From NCBI RefSeq assembly GCF_001685015.1, contig NZ_MAYT01000001.1, positions 1 through 64,000 of the forward strand: 64,000 nt of DNA, given 5' to 3'. Made by a program: the position numbers and the translations under genes. Below, one piece after another: positions 36,614 to 46,303 of this stretch; within the stretch, counting starts at the first letter, position 1; each line of letters begins with the position of its first letter. Under the pieces are notes generated by a model. That model did not search any database. It had not been told where the DNA came from and saw only the letters and a program-made list of their open reading frames with translations. This DNA is from Pseudobacillus wudalianchiensis (GTDB lineage Bacteria; Bacillota; Bacilli; Bacillales; Domibacillaceae).

Positions 36614-37270
36614 TTATTTGTGAATGCGAACGGAAACATTCATGCCAGGTACGATATCCAATGATTTCTGATCGTTAATTGAAATGGTTACCGGCACGAC
36701 TTGTGTAACTTTCGTATAGTTAGCTGTTGAATTGCTTGATGGCAGCATGGAAAATACATTCGCTGTCGCAAGACCAATTTTTTTCACTTTTCCTGTTAAT
36801 GTTGTATCAGGATACGCATCTACATAAATATCTACTTTTTCACCAACAGAAAGATCTTCAACTTTTGTTTCATCTACATTTGCTGTTACCCAAAGGTTAT
36901 TTAAATCATAAGCATAAGCAAGTGGTGTACCTGCAGCCGCCATGCTGTTTTTAACAGCTTTTTCTTCAACGATTGTTCCATCTTGTGGCAGAGTAACCGG
37001 AACTTTTATTGTGCCTGTTCCCGTAGGAGACTGAGTTTCAACTTCACCAAGCTTAGTGCCAGCTCTGTACTTTTTGCCGAATTCTGCATTCCAGCTTACG
37101 AGCTTTCCAGCCGCTGGCGCAGCAACTGCCATTTGTTGGCCGTCAATTTTGGCGTTATCCGTTTTTACGTAGTTATTGGTTTGAGTGAAAAAGTAATAAC
37201 CGAGAAAACCGCCGCCGATTAAAATAACAATCGTTAAGATGTTTAAAAAAATGAGCTTTTTTGCATTCAC
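36614..37270 (-). CDS. HlyD/EmrA-type membrane fusion protein
   Basis: 218 residues with one N-terminal membrane helix, then a lipoyl/biotinyl-like half-motif (DGQQMAVAAPAAGKLVSW), a short beta-barrel region and no long coiled-coil hairpin. That is shorter than Gram-negative EmrA and fits a Gram-positive pump. It is the partner of the MFS gene downstream. Confidence 0.9.
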   Translation of the reverse strand: MNAKKLIFLNILTIVILIGGGFLGYYFFTQTNNYVKTDNAKIDGQQMAVAAPAAGKLVSWNAEFGKKYRAGTKLGEVETQSPTGTGTIKVPVTLPQDGTIVEEKAVKNSMAAAGTPLAYAYDLNNLWVTANVDETKVEDLSVGEKVDIYVDAYPDTTLTGKVKKIGLATANVFSMLPSSNSTANYTKVTQVVPVTISINDQKSLDIVPGMNVSVRIHK

Positions 37271-37302
37271 TTCGATACAACTCCTTTAAATGTTCATAAC
37301 AT

Positions 37303-37327
37303 TAATAGTTAACTTTATTAACTATTA
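37303..37327. promoter_or_regulatory. MarR-type operator, site 1 (upstream of hlyD)
   Basis: A perfect palindrome: TAATAGTTAA, spacer CTTTA, TTAACTATTA. It lies between marR and hlyD, directly against a minus-strand TTGACT (37327-37332). The geometry is the same as site 2. Confidence 0.8.
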
Positions 37328-37337
37328 GTCAAAAAAA

Positions 37338-37763
37338 TCATTGAATCTTTTTAAATAATTCAATGAATGTGGTGAGCTCTTCCGGTGTGAGCTGCCCGAA
37401 CTTTTCATATAGAAACTCAACATTTTTCTCTTTCAGTTCATTGGTGAGTTCTGTCCCCTTTTTAGTCAGGGAAATCTCAACGATCCTTCTATCTGTTGTG
37501 GAACGTTGGCGCCTAATCAGTTCTTTTTTAACGAGTGAGTCCGTTAAATTTGTGATATGACTGACAGATACACTGAGCTCTTTTGAAATTTCTGTGACTG
37601 TTTTTACATCCGGAGAGGAGAGCAACTTTAAAACAGAGTATTCGTTATTTGTAAGCTTATCACCAATCATAACCGACAGTTCACGCTTAAATGACCTGAA
37701 AGATGCCCGCAGGACAGCCGCCAGTTCATTCATTTTCTCTTTCGTGTGCCGATTGTTCTCCAT
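37338..37763 (-). CDS. MarR-family transcriptional regulator
   Basis: A 141-residue winged-helix repressor. The recognition region reads TVTEISKELSVSVSHITNLTDS approximately at residues 55-77, and the wing has RRQRSTTDRRIVEISLT. It heads the operon marR-hlyD-MFS. I chose the ATG at 37763, 6 nt after AAGGAGG. Expected to bind the two matching palindromes and respond to a drug-like ligand. Confidence 0.92.
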   Translation of the reverse strand: MENNRHTKEKMNELAAVLRASFRSFKRELSVMIGDKLTNNEYSVLKLLSSPDVKTVTEISKELSVSVSHITNLTDSLVKKELIRRQRSTTDRRIVEISLTKKGTELTNELKEKNVEFLYEKFGQLTPEELTTFIELFKKIQ

Positions 37764-37796
37764 GATCATCCTCCTTACGGCTTTTTGCCCTAGCCT

Positions 37797-37826
37797 ATTC
37801 TAAAAGAGAATACTTAACTAAGTCAA
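37797..37826 (-). promoter_or_regulatory. marR promoter
   Basis: On the minus strand TTGACT (37821-37826) and TAGAAT (37797-37802) are 18 bp apart. The -35 box overlaps operator site 2. Confidence 0.65.
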
Positions 37827-37848
37827 CTATTTACTTTGTTAAATAATA
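37824..37848. promoter_or_regulatory. MarR-type operator, site 2 (marR promoter)
   Basis: CAACTATTTA, spacer CTTTG, TTAAATAATA: an imperfect inverted repeat with the same 10-5-10 layout as site 1 and similar half-sites. It overlaps the -35 box of marR, predicting autorepression. Confidence 0.7.
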
Positions 37849-37943
37849 AAATTTTTGTTTAATAAATTGCTTGAACGGTAGGAAAGAGGTAAACTGATTT
37901 TTAGCATTTGCATTTATTTTAGAAGAATAGAAAGGGAATCTTT

Positions 37944-39563
37944 ATGTCTTCGAAGTTGATTAGAGGAACATTCATTTTAACATTAGGAACATTTATCTCA
38001 AAGTTTCTCGGATTGTTTTATGTTATACCATTTTACTCGATTGTTGGAGAAGAAGCGACATCATTATATCAATATGGATATGTGCCGTATACCATCTTCA
38101 TCAGTATAGCGACAGCTGGTGTACCGCTCGCTGTATCTAAATTTATTGCCAAATATAATGCGCTTGGTGAGTATGCGGTTGGCCGCCGGTTGTTTAAATC
38201 GGGCCTTGTGATTATGTCCATTACAGGCTTCATGTCATTTCTTATTATGTATGCTTGTGCTCCGTGGTTCGCTAGCATTATGATCGTTGACCAACAACAA
38301 ATTTATACGGTAGAGGAAGTAACGTATGTTATTCGTGCGGTCAGCTTTGCTCTTATTATCGTTCCGTTTATGAGTTTAATGCGCGGCTTTTTCCAAGGGC
38401 ATCAGTCTATGGGACCATCGGCTGTCTCGCAAGTTATTGAACAAATTGCCCGGATTGTCTTTTTACTTGCCGGTGCTTATGTTGTTTTAAACATATTAAA
38501 AGGGACGGTTGTGGAAGCGATTGGCGTTGCCACCTTTGCTGCGTTTGTTGGAGCCGTATTCGGTTTGCTTGTGCTGTTTTGGTACTGGAAGAAGCGGAAA
38601 CAGCATTTGGATGAACTGCTTGAGCAAGACGAAAGCAAGGTAGAGGTGAAGCTGTTCGATATTTATAGCGAGATCGTCGTCTATGCCATTCCGTTTATTT
38701 TCGTTGGGATTGCCATTCCGCTTTATCAGCTCGTTGATACAGTGACGTTTAACCGAGCGATGTCAGCCATCGGACAGGCAAAAGTAGCGGATACAGTTTT
38801 CGGAATCGTCAATTTCAGTACGCAAAAAATTGTTATTATTCCTGTTTCGTTAGCAACGGCTTTTGCCATGACGCTTGTGCCGCTCGTTACCAGCTCTTTC
38901 GTATCGGGTGAAGCCAATAAGGTAAAAAGACAGCTGGATCAGACGTTTCAAGTGCTCTTGTTTTTAACCGTTCCGGCTGTTGTAGGTATTATGCTGCTGG
39001 CTGAGCCTTTTTATACAGCCTTTTATGAACATAGCAGTCTAGGTACAGATATTTTACGGACTTATGCGCCTGTTGCGATCTTGTTCGCTCTCTTTACCGT
39101 AACTGCTGCTATTTTACAAGGAATCAATGAACAGCGCTTCACTGTGCTGAGCCTGCTGTTCGGTATTCTGTTAAAATTTGCGCTTAATATTCCACTTATT
39201 AAATTGTTCCAAGGAGAAGGCGCTATTTACGCAACAGCGATCGGATACGGTGCTTCCATCATTATTAACCTGCTTGTGATTAGATACTATGCCGGTTACT
39301 CGCTTCGGTCTATCGGAGGGAAGATCGGTCAGATTACCTTATTTAATTTGATTATGGCAGCTGTCGTGTTTGGTGTGTATGTTGTTCTCCATCCGCTCTT
39401 TGCTATCGACAGCAAAATTCAGAGTACGCTCTTGATCGCTATTTGTGCGATAGTTGGAGCAGCCGTTTATTTCTTCTTAAGCTTCCGGACTGGTTTGGCG
39501 AATGACTTGCTTGGCGCAAGGCTTGATCGGATAAAAAATAAATTTAGAAAAGCAAAAGCTTGA
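37944..39563 (+). CDS. murJ: MurJ (YtgP), lipid II flippase of the MOP superfamily
   Basis: 539 residues, about 14 predicted membrane helices. It starts LIRGTFILTLGTFISKFLGL and shows RGFFQGHQSMGPSAVSQVIEQ, typical of the polysaccharide-transport/MurJ branch. It flips lipid II to the outer leaflet for peptidoglycan synthesis. AAAGGGA lies upstream of the ATG. Divergent from marR. Confidence 0.92.
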   Translation: MSSKLIRGTFILTLGTFISKFLGLFYVIPFYSIVGEEATSLYQYGYVPYTIFISIATAGVPLAVSKFIAKYNALGEYAVGRRLFKSGLVIMSITGFMSFLIMYACAPWFASIMIVDQQQIYTVEEVTYVIRAVSFALIIVPFMSLMRGFFQGHQSMGPSAVSQVIEQIARIVFLLAGAYVVLNILKGTVVEAIGVATFAAFVGAVFGLLVLFWYWKKRKQHLDELLEQDESKVEVKLFDIYSEIVVYAIPFIFVGIAIPLYQLVDTVTFNRAMSAIGQAKVADTVFGIVNFSTQKIVIIPVSLATAFAMTLVPLVTSSFVSGEANKVKRQLDQTFQVLLFLTVPAVVGIMLLAEPFYTAFYEHSSLGTDILRTYAPVAILFALFTVTAAILQGINEQRFTVLSLLFGILLKFALNIPLIKLFQGEGAIYATAIGYGASIIINLLVIRYYAGYSLRSIGGKIGQITLFNLIMAAVVFGVYVVLHPLFAIDSKIQSTLLIAICAIVGAAVYFFLSFRTGLANDLLGARLDRIKNKFRKAKA

Positions 39564-39572
39564 ATGATGGAC

Positions 39573-39612
39573 TAGAAAAGCAGGCTTCCTTTTAAAGGAA
39601 ACTGCTTTTCTT
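39573..39612 (+). terminator. Terminator after murJ
   Basis: AGAAAAGCAG pairs with CTGCTTTTCT; inner stem around TTCCTTTTAAAGGAA. Confidence 0.88.
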
Positions 39613-39635
39613 ATTAAAAAGAGAGGAGGAGAAAT

Positions 39636-40538
39636 ATGGAAAAAGAGCTTGCCTATCCATCAAGAACAAAGGGAATTATTATGGTTCTCGCCAGTTCCTT
39701 ATTTTGGGGTGCATCAGGTGTGATCGCCCAGTTTCTTTTTCAAAAACAGGGAGTTGGGGTAGAATGGCTTGTAACAGTGAGATTGCTGCTAGCAGGCTTG
39801 CTCTTGCTCCTCTTCGCGGCGATAAAGGAAAAGAAAGCAATCTTTGATATGTGGAGAGACAGGTTCAGTTGGCCGTCTCTTGTTCTTTTTAGTCTGCTTG
39901 GCATGCTTGGTGTGCAATATACTTTTTTCGCAGCGATTAAAAGTGGAAATGCCGCCACCGCGACCGTTCTTCAATATCTAGCTCCGGTGTTGATTGTTCT
40001 CTACCTCGCTATTCGCTCAAAAGCAAGGCCGGCATCGAAGGAGGTCATCGCTGTTCTTTTATCTCTATTGGGAACGTTCTTTTTAGTAACAGGAGGAAAC
40101 CTAAACGAGCTGACGATTTCCGGGAAAGCATTAGCGTGGGGATTGAGCTCGGCAGTAGCCCTTACTTTTTATACGCTGCATCCGCTCGAATTGTTGAAAA
40201 GATGGGGATCCATTTTAGTAGTTGGATGGGCCATGACGGTAGCCGGTGCAGCATTCAGCTTTATTCATCCTCCTTGGAAATTTGAAGGCACTATTTCCTT
40301 GGCGACAGTAGCCGGAGTGAGCTTTGTGATTGTGTTTGGCACCTTATTAGCTTTTTACTTCTATGTGGAGAGTCTTCGTTATTTACGGGCATCAGAAACC
40401 AGCCTGCTCGCTTGTGCTGAACCGCTGTCTGCCGTCTTTTTGTCTGTCTTTTTATTGGGCGTTCCATTTGGTTTTGGCGAATGGTTTGGAACAACTTGTA
40501 TTATCATAACGGTATTAATGTTATCACGAGCGAAGTAA
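39636..40538 (+). CDS. EamA/DMT-family transporter
   Basis: A 10-helix drug/metabolite transporter of 300 residues with two EamA repeats (first ASSLFWGASGVIAQFLF, second starting near residue 155). Substrate unknown. AGAGGAGGAG precedes the ATG. It is followed by ytzG after 21 bp. Confidence 0.9.
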   Translation: MEKELAYPSRTKGIIMVLASSLFWGASGVIAQFLFQKQGVGVEWLVTVRLLLAGLLLLLFAAIKEKKAIFDMWRDRFSWPSLVLFSLLGMLGVQYTFFAAIKSGNAATATVLQYLAPVLIVLYLAIRSKARPASKEVIAVLLSLLGTFFLVTGGNLNELTISGKALAWGLSSAVALTFYTLHPLELLKRWGSILVVGWAMTVAGAAFSFIHPPWKFEGTISLATVAGVSFVIVFGTLLAFYFYVESLRYLRASETSLLACAEPLSAVFLSVFLLGVPFGFGEWFGTTCIIITVLMLSRAK

Positions 40539-40559
40539 TGAAAGGAACGGGGGATTGGG

Positions 40560-41279
40560 ATGAGGATTGATAAATTATTGGCAAATATAGGCCATGGAAG
40601 CCGCAAGGAAGTGAAGCAGCTGTTAAAGGCTGGAGCGGTTACAGTCAATGGAGAAGTGATCAAAGATGCTAAGCAGCATGTCGACCCAACGAACGATCAT
40701 ATTATGCTCTATGAGGAAGAAGTGTTTTATCGTGAGTTTATTTATTTAATGATGAATAAACCACCAGGTGTGATTTCAGCGACAGAGGATACGAGGGAGG
40801 AAACGGTCGTTGATTTACTGGAAGCCGAACATGCTGTATTTAATCCGTTTCCCGTCGGCCGTCTTGATAAAGACACGGAAGGCTTGCTGCTGTTAACAAA
40901 CGATGGTGTGCTTGCTCATCAGCTGCTTTCTCCTAAAAAGCATGTACCGAAAACATATTTTGCCGTTATTGACGGTGAGGTAACAGATGCGGACCGTGAA
41001 GCTTTTCGGAAAGGTGTGACGCTCGACGATGGGTATGTAACAAAACCTGGCGAATTAACTATTTTAAAAAGCGGTCTGCGCTCAGATATTGAGCTCACGA
41101 TAACAGAAGGAAAGTTTCATCAAGTAAAGAGAATGTTCGAGGCCGTTGGCAAGAGAGTCGTTTACTTACAGAGAATTTCTATGGGACCGCTTCAGCTAGA
41201 CGAAGAACTTGATCTTGGCGAGTATCGGGAGCTGACGGAGGAAGAGGTAGCACTTTTAAAAGGTGCCGGGAAAGAATAA
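40560..41279 (+). CDS. ytzG: YtzG, RsuA-family 16S rRNA pseudouridine synthase
   Basis: 239 residues: N-terminal S4 RNA-binding domain (MRIDKLLANIGHGSRKEVK) and an RsuA catalytic domain with the active-site Asp in GRLDKDTEGLLLL. It probably modifies small-subunit rRNA. Confidence 0.93.
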   Translation: MRIDKLLANIGHGSRKEVKQLLKAGAVTVNGEVIKDAKQHVDPTNDHIMLYEEEVFYREFIYLMMNKPPGVISATEDTREETVVDLLEAEHAVFNPFPVGRLDKDTEGLLLLTNDGVLAHQLLSPKKHVPKTYFAVIDGEVTDADREAFRKGVTLDDGYVTKPGELTILKSGLRSDIELTITEGKFHQVKRMFEAVGKRVVYLQRISMGPLQLDEELDLGEYRELTEEEVALLKGAGKE

Positions 41280-41318
41280 CAGCAAAGCATTTATGGCTAA
41301 CAAAGCCTATAACAAAAA

Positions 41319-41346
41319 AAGCCCTTGCCAATTCAGGCAGGGGCTT
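41319..41346. terminator. Terminator between ytzG and ytzE
   Basis: AAGCCCTTGCC pairs with GGCAGGGGCTT, preceded by an A run and followed by T-rich sequence. Confidence 0.8.
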
Positions 41347-41348
41347 GT

Positions 41349-41570
41349 TCATGACGTCATTCGAACTTTCTTTTGTGTCGTTGTCCACTTGCCACGGCTT
41401 GGGCTAATGACCAAGTCGTTGTAAGCTAACACATTCAAATCTCTTTGAATGGTGCGAGGAGTGATACCAAATTCATCCACGATTTCCTGAGTCGAAACAG
41501 TCCCGTTTTCTTTAATAAACATATAGACTGATTTGATCCGATTTAGCATCCGATTTGTTGAAGGTTTCAA
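41349..41570 (-). CDS. ytzE: YtzE, small DeoR-type HTH regulator
   Basis: A 73-residue stand-alone DeoR-like winged helix (VSTQEIVDEFGITPRTIQRD) with no ligand-binding domain. TTG start behind GAGGGAG. Matches B. subtilis ytzE in size and neighbours. Target unknown. Confidence 0.88.
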   Translation of the reverse strand: MKPSTNRMLNRIKSVYMFIKENGTVSTQEIVDEFGITPRTIQRDLNVLAYNDLVISPSRGKWTTTQKKVRMTS

Positions 41571-41985
41571 ATAACCACTCCCTCATCTTTTTTCACAGAG
41601 GCAATACAACAGACGACGGTTTATAGAGAAGCGGTATGCTTCCCAGTACATATGTAGTTAATGTGTCGCAGACAACTCCTTTACTAAAGATATAAGATGT
41701 CTGACAATTGTATTTTACCTCATTTATATTCATTTTTCTAGAAAAAATACTTAAATTCATGATTCTTCATATAGTATGTACCCTTTTTTTTATAAAACTA
41801 ACAATTAGAGAGAAACTTTTATTGTTAGTTTGAATAGTTGCTTTTCCTGCAGGCGGACGATTTCCGCTCCAATCAAGGATTAAAAGCATTCATTTTTAAC
41901 AGAGCTGGCAAATAAAGAGGTATTTATTCTTTTTTACGGACAATAAAGGTAAAATAAAGAAAAAGCTGGATGGGAGGAAATATAC
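41571..41985. other. 415-bp intergenic region between ytzE and pepV
   Basis: AT-rich, without a convincing gene. It holds one copy of repeat family 2 (41824-41900). I could not settle on a pepV promoter. Confidence 0.5.
41824..41900. repeat. Dispersed repeat family 2, copy 1
   Basis: Outer arms GTTAGTTTGAATAGTTGCTT and AAAAGCATTCATTTTTAAC are roughly inverted. The core CCTGCAGGCGGACGATTTCC (41846 on) matches the reverse complement of the core at 63744. Confidence 0.65.
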
Positions 41986-43410
41986 ATGCAAGAAATAAAT
42001 TGGCAGGCTGAAGTAGAAAAGAGGAAAGAAGAGCTTTTGCAGGATTTACAGTCTTTAATCGCCATCAAAAGTGTGCTTGATGAAAAAAGAGGGACCCCAA
42101 ATGCTCCACTTGGCGAACAGGTAAAAGAAGCACTTGATTTTATGCTGAACCTCGGGCGGAAAGATGGATTTACAGAAAAAAATGTGGACAACCTAGCGGG
42201 TCATGTAGAGTTCGGATCGGGAGAAGAACTTGTTGGTATTTTATGTCACGTGGATGTTGTACCAGAAGGAGATGGCTGGACAACCGCTCCATTTGGTGGA
42301 GAAATAAAGGATGGAAAGATATTTGGACGAGGGGCTATCGATGACAAAGGACCAACAATGGCTGCTTACTATGCCATGAAAATTGTGAAAGAGCTTGGTT
42401 TGCCTTTACATAAGCGAGTACGAATGATTATCGGTACGGACGAGGAAAGCGAATGGCGTTGTGTGGATCGTTATTTTGAAAAAGAAGAAATGCCAGCTGT
42501 CGGTTTTGCTCCGGATGCAGACTTTCCAATCATTTTTGCAGAAAAAGGAATTGCTGATTTTGACGTTGTTCAACAATCTGATGAGCCTGCCCAGGGGCGC
42601 TCTGGTGACCTCATTGTTCACTCTTTTGAAGCAGGCAGAAGATATAATATGGTACCTGATTATGCAAAAGCCGCGGTAACCGTGAACTGCGGACAGACAG
42701 AAGTGATTCAAAGCTACCGGGCGTTTGTCGATGAGCATGGATTGGATGACCGCTCCTATATTGACAATGGAAGGTTAATTTTAGAATTAAAAGGCGTTTC
42801 TGCTCATGGGATGGAGCCAGATCTTGGGAAAAATGCCGGCCTTTATTTGGCAGAGTTCTTAGCTGGCAGAGAACTTGATAAAAAAGCGGCTCACTTTTTT
42901 CAGTTCACGAGCCGGTTTTTCTTCGAAGAATCCCGTGGAAGAAAGTTAGGGATAGACTATAGCGATAAAATAACGGGTGACTTAACAATCAATGTAGGGA
43001 AGCTGGCATTTCATGAGGATACTGGAGGAAGACTTGGTTTGAATATGCGTTACCCTGTTACGTTTCAACTGGAGGAGCAAAAAGCGTTGTTAACCGAACG
43101 CCTGGCTGAGGAGCGCTTCAAGATTGAGAATTTTTCCGACAGTCCTCCACATCACGTCGACCAAGATCATCCATTCATTCAGACGCTTTGCGAAGTGTAC
43201 GAGGAACAAACGGGAGAGAAAGCAGAGCTTTTATCTATTGGAGGAGGAACCTATGCCCGCAGCTTAAAAACAGGAGTCGCATTTGGCGCGCTGTTCCCTG
43301 GACGGGAGGACGTTGCCCATCAAAAAGATGAATATATGTTTATTGAGGACTTGCTAAAAGCGACCGCTATTTATGCTCAAACTATTTGGGAGCTAGCAGG
43401 AAAAAAATAA
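41986..43410 (+). CDS. pepV: Dipeptidase PepV (YtjP)
   Basis: M20 zinc dipeptidase of 474 residues. Metal ligands in CHVDVVPEGDGW, GAIDDKGP, DEESEW and the late HxK segment AHQKDEY. Length is typical of PepV. GGGAGGAAAT precedes the ATG. Confidence 0.95.
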   Translation: MQEINWQAEVEKRKEELLQDLQSLIAIKSVLDEKRGTPNAPLGEQVKEALDFMLNLGRKDGFTEKNVDNLAGHVEFGSGEELVGILCHVDVVPEGDGWTTAPFGGEIKDGKIFGRGAIDDKGPTMAAYYAMKIVKELGLPLHKRVRMIIGTDEESEWRCVDRYFEKEEMPAVGFAPDADFPIIFAEKGIADFDVVQQSDEPAQGRSGDLIVHSFEAGRRYNMVPDYAKAAVTVNCGQTEVIQSYRAFVDEHGLDDRSYIDNGRLILELKGVSAHGMEPDLGKNAGLYLAEFLAGRELDKKAAHFFQFTSRFFFEESRGRKLGIDYSDKITGDLTINVGKLAFHEDTGGRLGLNMRYPVTFQLEEQKALLTERLAEERFKIENFSDSPPHHVDQDHPFIQTLCEVYEEQTGEKAELLSIGGGTYARSLKTGVAFGALFPGREDVAHQKDEYMFIEDLLKATAIYAQTIWELAGKK

Positions 43411-43495
43411 TTATTTATGCTTTTGGGGAGGGTTACTAGCCCATAACGGGAGTTTACTGACTAAAAAACTTTAAATACTGACCTGACAACCAAAT

Positions 43496-43530
43496 AAAAA
43501 CGCCCTTCCACCAGCTGGAAGGGCGTTTTT
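43496..43530. terminator. Terminator between pepV and cysteine synthase
   Basis: AAAAACGCCCTTCCA pairs with TGGAAGGGCGTTTTT around a short loop; serves both convergent genes. Confidence 0.92.
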
Positions 43531-43531
43531 A

Positions 43532-44461
43532 TTACGACTGGAATAAATCACTTGATAAGTAGCGCTCACCTGTATCACAGGCGATGCATACGACAATATC
43601 GTCTTTCGTTAAGGTTTTCGCTGTTTGGATAGCGGCATAGCAAGCGGCACCTGAGGAAGGACCTACGAGGATTCCTTCCTCACGGGCGAGACGATGCACC
43701 GTTTCATAGGCATCCTCATCTTCAATTTTATAAATATAATCGTACACATCTTCATGCAGTGTATTTGGAATAAAGCCAGGGCTTGTGCCAACGAGCTTAT
43801 GCTTACCTGGTTTGCCGCCGGATAAGACAGGAGAACCAGCAGGCTCTACTACGTGAACTTTTAAGTCGGGAATCTGTTCTTTTAAGGCTTCACCTGTCCC
43901 GGTAATAGTGCCGCCTGTGCCAGCTGTAGCGACAAAAGCCCCGAGGTTCTTGCCGATTTGCTTTACAGCCTCCAAAATTTCTACTGCTGTTGTTTTCCGA
44001 TGGGCATCCGGGTTAGCCGGATTATCAAATTGCATCGGAACAAAGCTATTAGGAATCTCTTTGGCAAGCTCTTCTGCTTTTCGAATCGAGCCCGGCATTT
44101 TTTCATCGCCTGGTGTCAGTACCACTTCTGCCCCGTACGCTTTTAAAAGGTTAATTCGTTCTTTTGTCATCGTATCAGGCATCACTAAAATAGCTTTATA
44201 GCCTCTAGCTGCGGCATTCATAGCAAGCCCGATGCCAGTATTGCCACTCGTTGGTTCGATAATAGTCGCTCCTGGCTTTAGCAAACCGGCTTTTTCGGCC
44301 TCTACGATCATGTTATAGGCAGCCCGGTCTTTTACACTTTTACTTGGATTAAAAAATTCCAGCTTTAAATATACATCCGCTCCCTGTTCAGGGGCTAAGC
44401 GATTTAATTTTACAAGGGGAGTGTCCCCGATTAACTCAGCAATGTTGTTAACGGTTTTCAC
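43532..44461 (-). CDS. ytkP: Cysteine synthase family protein (YtkP)
   Basis: PLP-dependent O-acetylserine sulfhydrylase of 309 residues: PLP Lys in NPSKSVKDRAA, substrate loop EPTSGNTGIGLAM and phosphate loop GTGGTITGTGE. It is likely the second cysteine synthase of the genome, since B. subtilis has ytkP here and cysK elsewhere. Cytoplasmic cysteine synthesis is inferred from family. Confidence 0.93.
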   Translation of the reverse strand: MKTVNNIAELIGDTPLVKLNRLAPEQGADVYLKLEFFNPSKSVKDRAAYNMIVEAEKAGLLKPGATIIEPTSGNTGIGLAMNAAARGYKAILVMPDTMTKERINLLKAYGAEVVLTPGDEKMPGSIRKAEELAKEIPNSFVPMQFDNPANPDAHRKTTAVEILEAVKQIGKNLGAFVATAGTGGTITGTGEALKEQIPDLKVHVVEPAGSPVLSGGKPGKHKLVGTSPGFIPNTLHEDVYDYIYKIEDEDAYETVHRLAREEGILVGPSSGAACYAAIQTAKTLTKDDIVVCIACDTGERYLSSDLFQS

Positions 44462-44623
44462 TGTTGTTCATCCTTCCATCCATTTTTCTTACTTCTATTA
44501 TTAGCATATTAATTCGTATTAATCCAATCAATACAGATAGGAATATACGTTTTTTTTCGATTTGGAAACATCCAACGCGTTTGGTAGAATAGAGGGAAAA
44601 TCACTGATAAAGGGGTAGCTGAC

Positions 44624-45178
44624 ATGAGTCGTAATCATTATTTCTTTGCCCTTCCTCTGCCATTGGAATTAAAACAGGATCTTCATCAAAGGATCCAAGA
44701 GCAACAGCTTCCATTTGCTCGTTTTGTTCATGAGCAAGATTTACATCTGACGCTCGCTTTTCTAGGAGCAGCAGAAGAAGAGCCGCTTCAGAAGGCTATT
44801 TCACTTATGGCTTCTTCTATAAAAGAAATAGAAGCCTTTCCTCTCGTCGTTGAACATCTCGGCTTTTTTGGCAAAAAGACAGAGCCGCGTATTTTCTGGG
44901 CGGGTGTGCAAGAAGAAAGCCGCCTCAATCAATTGCAGGCAGCTGTAAGTGCAGCATGTCGAGAAGCAGGTTTTACCCTTGACAACAGACCGTTTCGACC
45001 TCACATTACAATCGCTAGAAAATGGAAGGGGGAAACGTCTTTTCAATTGCCGCCATTAGAGCTAAAGGAAAAATTTTTAGCGGAATCTGTTGTTTTATAC
45101 GAAACTTATTTGGATAGGAGTCCGAAATATAAAATAAAGGAAAAAATAGAATTACATAAAGGTGAGGGAAAGGAATAA
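44624..45178 (+). CDS. thpR: RNA 2',3'-cyclic phosphodiesterase ThpR (YtlP)
   Basis: 2H phosphoesterase of 184 residues with the two catalytic motifs H41-L-T-L and H127-I-T-I. Opens 2',3'-cyclic phosphates on RNA ends. GGGGTAGCTG precedes the ATG. It lies 6 bp before ytlQ. Confidence 0.93.
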   Translation: MSRNHYFFALPLPLELKQDLHQRIQEQQLPFARFVHEQDLHLTLAFLGAAEEEPLQKAISLMASSIKEIEAFPLVVEHLGFFGKKTEPRIFWAGVQEESRLNQLQAAVSAACREAGFTLDNRPFRPHITIARKWKGETSFQLPPLELKEKFLAESVVLYETYLDRSPKYKIKEKIELHKGEGKE

Positions 45179-45184
45179 AGAAAC

Positions 45185-46159
45185 ATGGCGCAGTTGATTA
45201 AGCTACAGGATTACATTTCTAGATATGAAACAGACGTTTTTCATTATCCGGCCCAGTTTGCCCGGCTTAAAAAACAACAGTGGGAAAGCATGCGGCAATT
45301 CTGGGAGCGGAATCGCTGGAAAGAAGAGCTGGATACCCTAACGATTGAGGAGCCCGCGGAAGAATCCGAAGAACCAGGAATGGTATATAAACTAAAGTCC
45401 TTTTTCCGGTTCGGCAAAGACGAGGAAGCTGCGACTGTAGAAGAAGAGCAGTCCTTGTTTGAAACGATTCAAGTTAGCTCAGCGGCTAACTTAGAGGAAT
45501 TAAAACACCAATTTCTCGAACAGTTATTTACTTTTCAAGTGAAATGGGCCAGCTCAACCGTACGGGAAAAATCGTATATTGACCCAAGATATTTTCATGA
45601 TGAGCGGTTAAGGTTTTTCCTGCAAAGACTGCCGGACAGTTTTCTTTTGTTGTATGAGCCTGTTCTTCAGTTAAAAAAGGCGCCGATGGAACTGGATGTC
45701 ATTTTATTAGCCCCAACGGAAGCCTGGTGTTTGACATTTTTGGAAGAGGAAGAACAAGCCGTGTACGTTGGCTCTACAGAGCATTTTTGGCTTAAGAGAA
45801 GCGGGAAGGAGGAAGGAAGAGTCCTGAGTCCAATGCTCGCAATGAGCCGGATGGAAGCTGTAGTAAAGAATTTATTTCAATTGCAGGAGCTTGACTTTCC
45901 GATAAAAAAAGCGATCGTCTCCCGGAACGGGTTCATTGATTACCCAGGCGCGCCGTATGGGCTGGACATTATAGACAACCGAACTTTTCCAGATTGGTTT
46001 AATCGTATGAGAAGCATGCCTTCTCCGTTAAAAAATATTCAATTGAAAGCAGCGAAAAGCATTCTCGACTTTGGGAAAACAACGAGTGTCCGACGGCCAG
46101 AATGGGATGAAGACCCTGGATTTTTGTTTATGAGTGAGGCGGAGGATAAGGAAGAATAA
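45185..46159 (+). CDS. ytlQ: YtlQ, NERD-like conserved protein
   Basis: A 324-residue cytoplasmic protein that starts MAQLIKLQDYISRYETDVF, as I remember B. subtilis YtlQ. The middle has ELDVILLAPTEAWCLTF, reminiscent of a nuclease-related (NERD) fold, but the catalytic Lys is not obvious. Acidic linker near residues 50-85. Function unknown. Confidence 0.8.
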   Translation: MAQLIKLQDYISRYETDVFHYPAQFARLKKQQWESMRQFWERNRWKEELDTLTIEEPAEESEEPGMVYKLKSFFRFGKDEEAATVEEEQSLFETIQVSSAANLEELKHQFLEQLFTFQVKWASSTVREKSYIDPRYFHDERLRFFLQRLPDSFLLLYEPVLQLKKAPMELDVILLAPTEAWCLTFLEEEEQAVYVGSTEHFWLKRSGKEEGRVLSPMLAMSRMEAVVKNLFQLQELDFPIKKAIVSRNGFIDYPGAPYGLDIIDNRTFPDWFNRMRSMPSPLKNIQLKAAKSILDFGKTTSVRRPEWDEDPGFLFMSEAEDKEE

Positions 46160-46303
46160 AAAAAGTATCTTCTTCATCAAAGGTCTATTCATAAGCATGC
46201 GCGAAATACCTAGCCGAAGAAACTATTTCGTGATAAAATATTAGATAACTTTTAAAATGAACGCGTAGATGACAGAATAAAAAATGCAGCCTGTCATAGT
46301 ACG

